From contig JADNRX010000235.1 in NCBI GenBank assembly GCA_015501595.1, positions 1-64,000 of the forward strand: a stretch of 64,000 nucleotides of DNA, given 5' to 3'. How positions within the stretch are numbered: position 1 is the stretch's first letter; each line of letters begins with the position of its first letter. The notes beneath the pieces were generated by a model. It had not been told where the DNA came from, ran no database searches, and worked only from the letters and a program-made list of their open reading frames with translations. A program made the translations under genes and the position numbers. Origin of the DNA: Hymenopellis radicata. Lineage: Eukaryota > Basidiomycota > Agaricomycetes > Agaricales > Physalacriaceae. Shown here piece after piece: positions 31,860 to 41,351 of this stretch.

Positions 31860-32993
31860 CTAGACGAAGTTCGTCAAGAACTTCCTGATATAGGTCGTTA
31901 TACTCGAATACGTCCTGCACATCCATCCTGGATCTGTGTCTGAATCTGAATCTGAATTGTCCTGGTATTCGTTTGGCTGGACAGTGTTATGATGCTGTCT
32001 ACCCGGTGAATCGTATCCCGATGTACTTGCAATGCCCGACCGTTGTGAAGTATAGTATGTCTCGTATGCGGTCTGAGGGGTCAGTGGCTGACTTGTGAAT
32101 GGCCCTCGACCAGTCATCTCATCACCTCGAGTCGTGCGACGGTCTGGCTCTGTTCGACGTGGAGCTCCGGTTTCCCAGTCGTGACATTCATCGAGCATGG
32201 TGAGCAAGTCTTCCGTCTGTGCGATTAGACCCAAAACATTCACCTCATAGTCATGCTTTGTAACCCATAGACTAATATCATTCTCGCTATCCCATTGTGG
32301 TAGGGTGACTGAGTGAGAATTTATCAATGAATCAGCTGCATCTTTGACTCTTGCTTGTAGGGCTAGCAGGAAACGACGATGATGGAACGGATGGAGTTGG
32401 TAGGCACGGATATTTCCAGCTCCATCGAAGACTACTAGAGGATTGAGGATAAGGTTTCTCAAAAGATACAACTCTTCACTGAAAACCTGGTCGATTTGAG
32501 CGGTGGATAATGTACGCAGTGAAGTGTAATCACTATTTCCAGCCTTACTAGACAGCAGTCTCAAGGCTGTAATCCTTCGCTTGTGCCAGTTCTCGTGATC
32601 AGATTGTAAATACTCCCTGGCAAGATATCCTATGTATACGTCCCCCGCCAAGCGATTGATTGCGGACTTGGGCTGGAAATGCATAAGCTCCGGCAACTCG
32701 ACTTGTTCTTCCTCAAAGCCATATTTTCTCCATCCTCCTCGTGGTCGTTCAAATGCACCGTCAAGATGAGGATGAAGCTGATCAGCATCATCAATGTTAC
32801 CCGTGCAAAGATGACCCCAATCAGTGCGTACACTGCGGGATCGTGGAGACGAGTAGTAGGCAGTGTCATGTGTGGCTGTGGGGTACTGCCCGTGCGTGAA
32901 TGAGGCTGCGGGCCACTGCCTTCTATTTGATGTGGTTGTGCGGGACTGCCGTGTCGTGTTTGTGGGGGTCTGCCCCGTCGTGTAGTATGCCAT
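31860..32993 (-). CDS. Internal ORF of the LTR element, unrecognised (gag position)
   Basis: The frame is open from inside the right LTR, but the first ATG after the LTR and primer site is at 32993 (MAYYTTGQTPTNTTRQSRT), giving 377 residues. The N-terminus is Thr/Ser/Gln-rich. The middle is helical and Leu-rich: LPELMHFQPKSAINRLAGDV, YLAREYLQSDHENWHKRRIT and FSEELYLLRNLILNPLVVFD. The tail is polar and ends in an SDSDSDTD run. No zinc knuckle, protease or RT motif is visible. Position argues for a Gag-like structural protein, but I cannot confirm that from sequence. At the (TTCAGA)n-like run near 31930-31950 the frame changes; a second frame (31926-31672) encodes a highly acidic continuation (LDELRLESDHSESDNETYSS). 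Confidence 0.6.
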   Translation of the reverse strand: MAYYTTGQTPTNTTRQSRTTTSNRRQWPAASFTHGQYPTATHDTAYYSSPRSRSVRTDWGHLCTGNIDDADQLHPHLDGAFERPRGGWRKYGFEEEQVELPELMHFQPKSAINRLAGDVYIGYLAREYLQSDHENWHKRRITALRLLSSKAGNSDYTSLRTLSTAQIDQVFSEELYLLRNLILNPLVVFDGAGNIRAYQLHPFHHRRFLLALQARVKDAADSLINSHSVTLPQWDSENDISLWVTKHDYEVNVLGLIAQTEDLLTMLDECHDWETGAPRRTEPDRRTTRGDEMTGRGPFTSQPLTPQTAYETYYTSQRSGIASTSGYDSPGRQHHNTVQPNEYQDNSDSDSDTDPGWMCRTYSSITTYIRKFLTNFV

Positions 32994-33016
32994 GCTTGTT
33001 CTGCTTGGCAATGAAG

Positions 33017-33032
33017 ATAATGTGTCCACCAA
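33017..33032 (-). promoter_or_regulatory. Probable tRNA primer-binding site of the LTR element
   Basis: Immediately inside the right LTR the minus strand reads TTGGTGGACACATTAT. TGG directly after the LTR is complementary to the CCA end of a tRNA; the tRNA species was not identified. Confidence 0.55.
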
Positions 33033-33452
33033 TGTTATGGAAATGGGGTAAAATGGCGCGTCGCGTGGTGCGCGAAGGTTCTGATGCGCCGCAAGTGTTC
33101 TCGCGTGCTTCGCGAGAGCGTAGGGTTCGATCGCCGTACAGAACTGTCTGTAGCGAACTGGAAATGAAATGATGAGTGGCGCGAAGTCTGTGTTGCGCGC
33201 GAGAGGAAAGGAGAGAAGCAAAGAGTTAAGATAAAAGCAAGTAAAATTCGTATCCGTAGGTTGTCAACATGGTAGTAGTGGTAAGGTAAAACTATGCTAA
33301 TCGACAGTATATATAGTGTCTGGCGAGGCTGTGCTGTGGAAAGCTGTGGAATGAACGAGTGCGTTCGCGGGTTCGCGCAGTAAACTGGAAGCCCGAGGTA
33401 GCCGATACCTGTCTGCTTCCGAGAGGCTGGAAAGTAGTATAGATCCATAACA
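33033..33452 (-). repeat. 5' LTR of the 30194-33452 element
   Basis: 420 bp, same sequence as 30194-30613. Followed on the right by the target duplication CCTCT and then by the displaced tail of the F-box-type gene. Confidence 0.9.
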
Positions 33453-33687
33453 CCTCTCGGAGATGAGGCGTGAGCCGTCTGGGACTACGCATGTAGCAGC
33501 ATTTCATGAACACGCTATTTTGTACTTCTCTTCTCTACGTTCAGCGTTGCGAACATTTGAAAGGTCGCTTTGCAGCCTAAAGAGTTTGTCTCAAATTGTG
33601 GTTGGTTACAACGGCATTTCTCGGCAAGACATGAAGCCAATAGCACATAGGCGCAAACAAAGGACCATTTCTTTCCCGCCCTTCTTC

Positions 33688-34604
33688 ATGTTTCGCGCCG
33701 TGTCGCGTCCTCTTTTTCGCATCAGTCGCGCGCCCTCCGCTCGCTGCGCCTCGCAATGGTCGGCATCACGGATACCGGCGTCGACGCGGTCGTACAGTAC
33801 TCCACCTCAGCCCAGCTTCGCCAGCACAGTCGGCAAACGTGGATGGTGGCAGCGGGCGTGGTTTCGTGATGACGGCACGCCCAGATCGAAACGAAAAGGC
33901 GCTCTCTATGCTCTTCTTGCTAGTGTAGCGCTCGTACCGATTCCGGTGCTCATGTATGCGCTCCTTCTGACCGAGGAGCACTCCTTCATCGCGTGGTCGC
34001 TTGTCCAATGCTACCGTACCGACGCGAGATACGACCAAGTCAACTGGGACGACTTGGATAGTGTCGTGGACTATTTCAGAGACGTGAGTTACATTCATGT
34101 TTCGTTTTGTGTCTTACAAAGAACGTGGTGTAATAGCTTGTCATTGTGCTCCTGGTGAATCACCACGAGATGGACCAGGATCAAGTAGATATGGTGTTTG
34201 ACCGCGTAAAACTCTGGGGCAAAGAAGACCCCGCCCCGTCATCCGAATCCGCTCCCGAATCCCGCGTCCTCATCACGAAACGCATATTCACTCGCGCCGC
34301 GCACGACGTCCATCTCCTCTTGAATCCCACGTCCGATGGCAAGACCAAAATCAAAGTCGGCGTCGAGCTCGTCGAGTTCATTGACCGCCCCGCACCGGCC
34401 ACCGTTGGCACTCTCGCTGGGGAATTTGACCTGGGCTTGGTGGAAACTGGATTCTGGGCCGTGATGATATTACATTCTGCGATGGTTGAGTGGGCGGCGG
34501 CTGTGGACCGCGTGAGTGGAGGTGAGGAGAAGCTGTTGGAGCTTGATAGTAGTAAAGTCGAGAGGCTCAAGGCTGATGCGGCTGATTGGGAGACTGTCGA
34601 TTGA
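33688..34604 (+). CDS. Mitochondrial single-helix membrane protein, family G copy 1
   Basis: Two exons, 33688-34083 and 34137-34604 (53-nt GTGAGT...AATAG intron), 287 residues. The N-terminus MFRAVSRPLFRISRAPSARC is rich in Arg/Ser and lacks acids, a typical mitochondrial presequence. It is followed by TRSYSTPPQ, which fits an R-x-Y/S processing site. Then come KRGWWQRAWFRDDGTPRSKR, one hydrophobic segment (ALYALLASVALVPIPVLMYA) and a soluble C-terminal domain (YDQVNWDDLDSVVDYFRD, VDMVFDRVKLWGKEDP, VLITKRIFTRAAHDVHLLL). Function unknown; inner-membrane location is inferred. Paralogues at 36507 and 54422. Downstream lies a remnant of the ISG12-like partner gene. Confidence 0.75.
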
Positions 34605-34819
34605 AGGTAAGGATAGACTTTTCTTTGGGGTCCTACGAGAAAAGACTGAGATCAAGTTTTCAGATTGTTGCATGTAGTTGTCGGACTTTTGAAAGAATGC
34701 TTTGACTTCTGGTAGTATTTTCGATTAAGCTCGGAGTATGAAGCCACCGTGCTGTTTTGAAACAAGTTTGTAATGTTTCCTTGGGTAAGTGTAGATCAAC
34801 TCTCAAGGCCTCAGTATGC

Positions 34820-35040
34820 AACTTTATATAAACGTCGACCGTGACAGTCAACGGTGCTTCTAGTTTCTGCCTCTTACTACCAAATATGCTAGGTCAGTGT
34901 ACTCGAGTAGCCCCTCAAGTTAGATTCTGACTTTCAGACAGGAACTGCTATCGACATGTTAACGGGCGCCTTCTCCTCTTTTGCGCAGGCATCGTATAGC
35001 GGGGCTCGGTACGCTGCCGGTGGCCTATCCCGCGGCAAAT
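34820..35040 (+). pseudogene. 5' remnant of the ISG12-like gene (module copy 1)
   Basis: After the family G gene the flank matches that of copy 3: TTTATATAAA-type TATA (about 34823), a pyrimidine-rich leader, ATGCTAG at 34886, an intron GTCAGT...TTCAG, then ACAGGAACTG. Beyond about 35040 the sequence switches to a piece of the RRM-like gene. The hydrophobic ISG12-like domain itself is absent. Confidence 0.55.
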
Positions 35041-35250
35041 TTTACCAACTCGTTCTTGCTGCTGACGAGCTCTACGAAGAAACGATTTCAAAGTAAGCTT
35101 CCTGTTCGTTTCGCCACTACATACTCAATTTCGTCAGTAGTGGTTGCGGAGAAGTAACCTGAATGTACATCATGTCCGTCGCCCGCACATTTTCTGCGCC
35201 GGAAAACTGACATCAATTGTATAGGATCCGAAGTCAGAGAAACCAAGTAC
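35041..35250 (+). pseudogene. 3' fragment of the RRM-like gene
   Basis: Repeats 27940-28140: the CTCGTTCTTGC..CTGACGAGCTC exon end, the intron GTAAGC...TTCGTCAG, the last codons and the 3' flank. Introns are kept, so it was copied as DNA. It is fused directly to the ISG12-like remnant. Confidence 0.65.
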
Positions 35251-35857
35251 AACATGTATATCCGTTCTGCGCGCCTTCACTCCAGGGATAGAGCCCATGC
35301 GTCTCCATTCTCCGGCCTACACGACTGTCACTCTCATAATGGGCACGGCTTGTTGATGTTTAGTGAATTGTGGAGACTTTCAGAGATTCAGATCCGAATA
35401 CGGTGCGACCTCAGACCACGCGACACGTTGAGCAGCTGCAACAGTGCGTATCGAAATTGACTAGCCTATGCGCGTACTGAGCCCGCTTTGCAGCCGTCTC
35501 CACGGGATACTTGGATGCGTTGAGAAGATTACCAGTAGACGCAAAGTGACGTGGTTCTTAATGGCAAGGACGATAACGGCTGAGCTTGAGGATCTCAACG
35601 TTCAGCTCGATGACTGTCTCCGACTATTTCAAGTCGGTGTTTTCGTATTGTCATTACATTGCACATTTATAACCTGCTGGTAGATATCGTCACTTGCTTC
35701 GATCCAATACTTGATGGAGTGCCATATTGGTCAATTGGCTGAAGACGCGACAGTGGTAATTTGTATCTGTCTACTCAAGTCCAACCGTCGATTGACTCAT
35801 TTTCCCGTTCAAGATACAGTCACATCTTGGACTGACTTCCGTTTCCCCTTGGACCCC
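35251..35857. other. Intergenic, partly duplicated flank
   Basis: The first ~100 nt still resemble 28150-28260. No gene was recognised in the rest. Confidence 0.35.
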
Positions 35858-36270
35858 ATGATAATTGTGCAAGCTGCATTAACAGCACCGATGGCCGTTT
35901 ATCGAGGAAACCCCACAGAAGCGAGGACGATATCTGACGTGTCACGTTCCCGAACATTGGCATCGATAGAGGAGTCATATTTTCGTCGCGTGGGAAGCGA
36001 AGGCGACTGCTTTCTTCCGTTGTTCTTCCGGATGTTTCTGGTGGCAGAGACTATCTCCCGTTGTATGCCTGTAGGACATTGATGCTATGATCGGGATGCG
36101 TTCAATGGCAATAAGCCAATGTTGTTGATGACACGGGGAGGGGCTGCGGTAAGTGATTTCATGCGCGTCTTAGAGGTTCTAGAACTGACGGGGGTATGTG
36201 CAGGAACATGACCTTCATGATGATTCGATAATTCGTTAGGGAGCCATTGTCCAAGGCCTTTGGGTTAACC
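35858..36270 (+). pseudogene. Internally deleted F-box-type gene, family D copy 4
   Basis: Starts with the exon 1 region of the 28365 gene (CCATGATAATTGTGCAAGCT, then ATATCTGACGTGTCACGTTC). It jumps after ~100 nt to the 3' part (GAGTCATATTTTCGTCGCGT, matching 29805 onwards). It then includes the last intron and the start of the final exon. About 1.3 kb of the gene is missing between. Because an intron is kept, the loss was a DNA deletion, not retroposition. Confidence 0.75.
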
Positions 36271-36506
36271 GTTGAGAATGGGGGTGGTGGCGTCCATGCC
36301 ACCTGTCGTCCAAGTTTTACAACTTAAATTTACTGATAATAGAGCGTATGTAAGTACACCTCGTCTATTGTCGGTTATGTAGGAAGCGTTGAGCAACGTA
36401 CATAAGTGATGGTGAGAGCGCTGAAGTTCGGCATTTATCGGCAAGAGATGAAGCCAATAGTACACAAACGCAAACAAGGCTCCATTGCTTTCCCCGCCCC
36501 TGCTTC

Positions 36507-37444
36507 ATGTTTCGCGCCACGTCGCGTCCTCTTTTTCGCATCGGTCGCGCACCCTGCGCTCGATGTGCCACGCAATTGTCAATACCACGGATACCGGCGT
36601 CGACGCGGCCAATACTACGGGTACCGACGTTGCGGCCGTACAGTACTCCACCTCAGCCCAGCTTCGCCAGCACAGTCGACAAACGTGGATGGTGGCAACG
36701 GGCGTGGTTTCGCGAAGACGGCACGCCCCGATCGAAACGAAAAGGCGCTTTCTATGCTCTTGTTGCTAGTCTAGCGCTCGTACCGATTGCAGTGCTCAAG
36801 TATGCGCTCGTTCTCCTCACGGAGAACGTCTCCACAGCGCGGTTGCTTGCCCGATGCTATCGTATCGACAGGAGATATGACCAAGTTGACTGGGACGACT
36901 TTGATAGTGTCCTGGATTATTTCCGAGACGTAAGTGGCAATCATGTTTTGTTTCGTGTCTTATAGAGAACGTGTAATAGCTTATCATTGTGCTCCTGGTG
37001 CATCACCTCAAGAAACCCCAGGATGAAGTAGATATGGTATTTGACCGCGTAAAACTCTGGGGCAAAGAAGACCCCGTGCCGTCATCCGAATCAGCTCCCG
37101 AATCCCGCGTCCTCATCACGAAACGCATATTCACTCGCGCCGCGTACCACGTCCATCTCATCCTGCATTTCAGATCCGTGAAGACCAACATAAACGTCGG
37201 CTTCGAGCTTATTGAGCTCATCACTCTCGAGGACCTGGATGCATTTGGGGTCGTGAGGATATTACTTACTGCGATGGTCGAGTGTATGGACCTTGTGGAA
37301 GGGGAGCTGCTGTTGCAGATTCGTACTCTTCGTAGACGACTTGAGAGGCTCGAGGCGGCTAGTCATGTGGCGGATTGGGAGACTGTCGATAGTAAGGCTA
37401 TACCTTTTTTGACCTTCGAGAAAAGGCTGAGACCAAGTTTTTAG
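36507..37444 (+). CDS. Mitochondrial single-helix membrane protein, family G copy 2
   Basis: Exons 36507-36929 and 36980-37444 (50-nt GTAAGT...AATAG intron), 295 residues. Same plan as the 33688 gene: presequence MFRATSRPLFRIGRAPCARC, a longer Arg/Pro/Thr stretch with a small internal duplication (IPASTRP then VPTLRPYS), KRGWWQRAWFREDGTPRSKR, and one helix (AFYALVASLALVPIAVLKYA). The C-terminal domain has DDFDSVLDYFRD, VDMVFDRVKLWGKEDP and VLITKRIFTRAAYHVHLIL. It ends with a longer basic tail than copy 1. The ISG12-like partner is missing; the flank is instead joined to an F-box scrap. Function unknown. Confidence 0.75.
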
Positions 37445-37599
37445 AATGAATAGTTTCGGCAAATGCTTTGATTTCTGGTAGTGTTGTTGATCAATCTTCA
37501 AGTACGAAGCTACCGCGACAAGTTTATAAGGCCTTCTCTGGGTAAGTGTGGTAAGTGTAGATCTCAACCGGCCTCAGCATGGGCACAGCACGACGGCAG

Positions 37600-37944
37600 C
37601 TCTCTGAGATGACCGAGGCGAGCTGACTGCGCTCGAGAATCCAGCAACATCGTGAGGTGCAGGTGCTCTCTGCTGATGGATGCCCAGGAGGTGCAGACAA
37701 GGCTACACGCTAGCAGGGTGGATCGGTCCTCACATCTCACGAGGATGGCATTCCATTTGGGAGGAAGTACAAAGGCCTGGGGAACACGTACTGGGCGGAG
37801 AAGGGGATGGGTTATCATGATATCAAGGAGCATGTCTCCCATGGACATTGTTCGCATAAGGGACATGATATTAAGCATGTAAAGCAAGTAAATGGGAATG
37901 AGGGGAATGAGTAGCGGCCACCAAGCGGGAGCCAGGCGTTGCAT
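37600..37944 (-). pseudogene. F-box-like fragment joined to the family G flank
   Basis: The minus-strand frame contains WNAILVRCEDRSTLLACSLV and CTSWASISREHLHLTMLLDS, a pattern common at the start of Agaricomycete F-box proteins. The frame runs into the duplicated 3' flank of family G (GGCCTCAGCATGGGCAC.. on the plus strand) and ends there. No convincing continuation was found. It is a truncated scrap. Confidence 0.45.
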
Positions 37945-38540
37945 GGTTGGGATTCAGGAGGTGACGGTGGAAGATGGGAAACAGTGCTAAAAACGGTGCA
38001 CGCTGTACACGGTATCGCGTCCGAAGTGATTGCAGGAATTGATGATGCAATGATTTGGTAGCCTAAACTTGACGAACCGTACGCCATCACATGCAGCGAC
38101 GCGTCGACAACATCGGCATAGGGCCTGAGACGTAGCAGAGAGAGCCTGCCGTCGTGTTGCTGTCTACGATATCGGGGCAGCCGTCGTTTTTCGCGTCGTC
38201 GCGCTTGCCATGCCGCGACAGTCAAGATTGCCTGCCTACCATCATCAGAGCAGAATTTCGGGCCGTACCCATTTACCGACGGGCTCAATTCAGCTATGTA
38301 CACAACGAAGAGTGAACTCTAGTTGTTAGGCTTAGGTATCTTACACATTGCTCATGATGTACCTATCAAGAAGCCTGTTCCTGGGGTGTACTAGCAAGGA
38401 AATGTGAACTTCGGCCATTTTATTATCATCCGCCCTTAATACACAACAGCACAACGCAGCTCGATGCTCTCTCTAGGTAGTCCTTGGTTCTTCCTCTCCT
38501 CGTCGATAACTGCGAAACAAAATCTTCACCAGTTCCAGAA
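37945..38540. other. Intergenic
   Basis: No supported gene. A 162-codon minus-strand ORF (38303-37815) overlaps the F-box fragment in another frame and has no family resemblance. Confidence 0.35.
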
Positions 38541-39582
38541 TCAACAAAGAAAGTCGTAACGTACAAGCAGTATGCGGCACGCATGCAGCAGCGCCCGGTG
38601 TGTGTTCAATCCCTGAACCCTCGTCAGCGTCCAAGCAGAGTGAAAGCTCCAAGGATGCATACCGCTATCGAACTGCCTAAATACAATAATCTCGTCGGCC
38701 GTTTGATCACGGATATAAGACCATTTCATTTTGGCTATCGCCACGTCAGAGATAACGAGGTGTGAACAGAATGGCCACGAACGAGTCTGCTTAAGGAAGT
38801 ATCCTCCGCCGAACTACGCATTATCGTCAGCCTCGGATCGATACCATGGTGCTATGAGGACGTCGTACTCGGTCAGTCGTCGCATCCATATCCGCCACAT
38901 CAACTGTACGCGCGTCACATACAGCAAGAGGGGCGTCCATGACAGGGCCTCTTAGCGGACGCCATATGTTACTGTCATAACGCTTAATTCAATCCCCGAC
39001 GATGGACGAGAAAAAGGACGTACATTAAAGCAATCCTCCTGCCCTCCACATCGAAATCAGGCCCTAACGCACCAAGCAGCCGCTGTACAGCCCGCTCCCT
39101 ACTGACGTCGACATGCACAGCTGGTACCGGCTGCTTGCTGCGGACTTCGACGTCGTTGACCGGCTGACCATCACTCCCCGAATCGCGTCGCCGAATCTGG
39201 GTGTTCATTGGAACGCATGTTTGCGCTCCAATGAAATCTTTGAGCCATCTACGATGGCGTCCAGATTAGAGAATGCTGGAAATGCTTTAGCATGCACGTA
39301 CTCGGAACATTCACGCGCGTATCTCTCTTCCCATCCAGGCGCGCCATCTAGACCGTCGAATGGTAGAGACTGCCAGGTGTATCCTTCAGTATCCAACGAA
39401 GGCCGGTGTCCCTCCTGCCTAAGGTCATGCATGGGGACCGTCCCCGGTCGTAAATGCAGCGGCTCACCGCTCGGAACGCGATACACTAAAGGGAATTCGA
39501 AGGCGCCGGGTGCGGAGCGTTCAGAAGAGAAATTTAGACGAGCGGATAAGATGTTGACGGCCATCGGTTGAAGGGAATTCAA
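38541..39582 (-). pseudogene. CmcJ/GA4-desaturase-like gene, decayed
   Basis: Blocks of the family appear in order on the minus strand: VPMHDLRQEGHRPSLDTEGY, then WEERYARECSEYVHAKAF. After a one-base shift near 39235 come KDFIGAQTCVPMNTQIRRRD and QPVPAVHVDVSRERAVQRLL. After a GTACGT intron follow WRPLRGPVMDAPLAVCDART, and finally KMKWSYIRDQTADEIIVFRQ. There is a stop in the last exon (about 38815) besides the frameshift. The family occurs in fungal secondary-metabolite clusters, where members act as hydroxylase/methyltransferase-type or 2-oxoglutarate-related enzymes. This copy is non-functional. No biosynthetic partner lies nearby. Confidence 0.7.
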
Positions 39583-40252
39583 CGTTTGTAAATTCGATAG
39601 GTCTTATAAGGTGAAGAAGAATAGATACCGTGTGCCTAGATTGCCCCTACTGATAGCCATGTAGCGAAGCATGTGGATCCCCGCGACGATAAGATGAAGG
39701 CCTATGAAGGGTGCCCAATTCTAAAAATTTCGTGAGTTCATGAGGCGGCCCGGGCCTGGTCACTGGGTTCCCACGCCCCGTTATCTTGCCATTGCGGCTT
39801 CAACTTTAATGCTTATTTACAGACCACCTGATAGGCCACATCGATTACTTACTGGACAGTCTTCAGGTAGTGGCAGGAGGTATCAAATATGCGGTACGTA
39901 GACAGCATAACTTGAAGATGGAGACCGTGGTCGGCATGGGGGCAGCATGAGGCTTACGATAAAGTAACTACAGACAACATTGACTGGACGTGAGATCTGA
40001 GACGGAGAAGTCACGCACTGCAATGAAGAGCAATGATATGCGCTTCACGCCGTCCACAAGAAAACTTCGCGCTGTATGCGCGCAATGCCACGTCCGAGTT
40101 TATTCTTTGCTTAGGCTCACATGAACAACGACATCACACATTTGCACGGCAGTGCTCCGCCCCACTGGCTCCGAGGTTCAAGGATATCGCAAGAGCGAAA
40201 TTCTCTATTACTGCGAGCAACTCGTAGTAAACAAAACGAAAAGCACAACCGC
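39583..40252. other. Intergenic
   Basis: No gene was recognised. The region separates the CmcJ-like pseudogene from the 3' end of the sugar transporter. Confidence 0.4.
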
Positions 40253-40607
40253 TCACTGCCCAGCCGACTTCTCCTCATCCGTAACAGCATTAATACTGAC
40301 TGAAGCGATCTCGCTCTTCTCCTTATATCCCACAATGGCGACCTCTGGGTGAAGACTGCTCTCCAACGGTATGCCGTCGAACAGTTGTCCAATTCTACAG
40401 ATACCAAGGTTGGGAGGGTGGGAAGGAGAAAGAATCAACGTACTCTTCCAAAGTGTGTCCCCTTGTCTCGACAATGAAGACGTACAAGCAAATGCCGGTG
40501 ACCACCAGGATGCAGGTGCTACATTCCTCATCAGCCACGAGTTCTGAGTCGAAAAAGAGAACAAAAGACTGACTAGAAAAGAAACCACATCCACCCAATC
40601 TGGTCCA
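40253..40607 (-). CDS. MFS sugar transporter, 3' exons
   Basis: The last three exons of the transporter starting at 49860: 40607-40574, 40518-40444 and 40394-40253. Joined to the upstream ...TNPVA they read MDQIGWMWFLFY, TCILVVTGICLYVFIVETRG and HTLEEIGQLFDGIP. This is the last membrane helix and the E-T-(R/K)-G-x-T-L-E-E signature that closes fungal sugar/H+ symporters. The acidic tail ends NAVTDEEKSAGQ. The introns are short and in correct phase, so this end is intact. It is now 7 kb away from the rest of the gene because of the retroelement. Confidence 0.85.
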
Positions 40608-40623
40608 CTACACAAAACATCAG

Positions 40624-40820
40624 CCAATTCACGACTGGGGAACGCTCGTAACTTTGGAAGTTCTTGGAGACAACAATTTTTTTGTATTTTACAAAACAAT
40701 TCTAAGACAAGTGTGATCAACTGTGTGCGTGTGATGGGAATGGGGGAAACCCGGGGGACCTCCGAAAAGGTCTCCAGGTTGACCAGGGGGTGAGAAGCGC
40801 GCATGGGACCGAAAACCCCC
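40624..40820 (-). repeat. Terminal split repeat B2 of the Ngaro-type element
   Basis: 197 bp, matching B1 (41078-41274) at offset 454. It forms the 3' end of the element and abuts the transporter intron. Confidence 0.88.
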
Positions 40821-40913
40821 AACCTACGCGCTTCTCCACACACAGCCAAAAACACCCAGCAGTCTCTGCTGGCCACAACCCTCTAAGAAATCCTCAGCGG
40901 TCGGGTGGGTGGG

Positions 40914-41080
40914 CCAAAAGAAGTGAGCTCGTCGTGTTGCGACGCAGCGAGCTAAGACAGCAAACGGAACCGACAGGCTTCGTCGTGGTTCCGAAAGAAG
41001 GAGCACGAGGTCACGTGCTACTTCCCGCGTGAATACGCGCTCCGATCCCGCTATCGGCACCAACCTCCTCGGAGCTTCCA
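40914..41080 (-). repeat. Internal split repeat A2 of the Ngaro-type element
   Basis: 167 bp, the same as A1 (47493-47659). It directly abuts B1, sharing its last CCA. A 93-bp spacer separates it from B2. Confidence 0.88.
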
Positions 41081-41274
41081 ATTCACGACTGGGGAACGCT
41101 CGTAACTTTGGAAGTTCTTGGAGACAACAATTTTTTTGTATTTTACAAAACAATTCTAAGACAAGTGTGATCAACTGTGTGCGTGTGATGGGAATGGGGG
41201 AAACCCGGGGGACCTCCGAAAAGGTCTCCAGGTTGACCAGGGGGTGAGAAGCGCGCATGGGACCGAAAACCCCC
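41078..41274 (-). repeat. Internal split repeat B1 of the Ngaro-type element
   Basis: Same as B2. The B1-A2 junction reads (minus strand) CGTGAATTGGAAGCTCCGAG. This is the sequence expected at a circle junction and so the likely recombination site. Confidence 0.85.
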
Positions 41275-41351
41275 CGCCTCCTGGCAGCCTTCGGCGCGTC
41301 GAGGGCACTGCGCTCGAACCCCCATCCTACACAAGCCGAATCCCTCCCCTC

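Larger units (their letters stand above)
30194..33452 (-). mobile_element. Young non-autonomous LTR retrotransposon, 3,259 bp
   Basis: Two 420-bp LTRs (30194-30613 and 33033-33452) appear identical by reading. They start TGTTATGGA and end TCCATAACA. The exact 5-bp duplication CCTCT flanks the element (30189-30193 and 33453-33457). A primer-binding-like TGGTGGACACATTAT and a purine-rich AAGGGGGG tract place the 5' end on the right, so the element runs on the minus strand. The interior has one substantial ORF (31860-32993) and no protease, reverse transcriptase or integrase. A hAT-like MITE (31036-31726) interrupts the 3' part. It is a LARD/TRIM-like element dependent on enzymes made elsewhere. 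Identical LTRs imply very recent insertion. Confidence 0.9.

Noticed and set aside
32994..33221. Upstream extension of the LTR-element ORF into the LTR (MLLSFPLARN...)
   Set aside because: The same codons are open in the other LTR copy, where they lead nowhere. They lie across the primer-binding site, so they are not a likely coding start.
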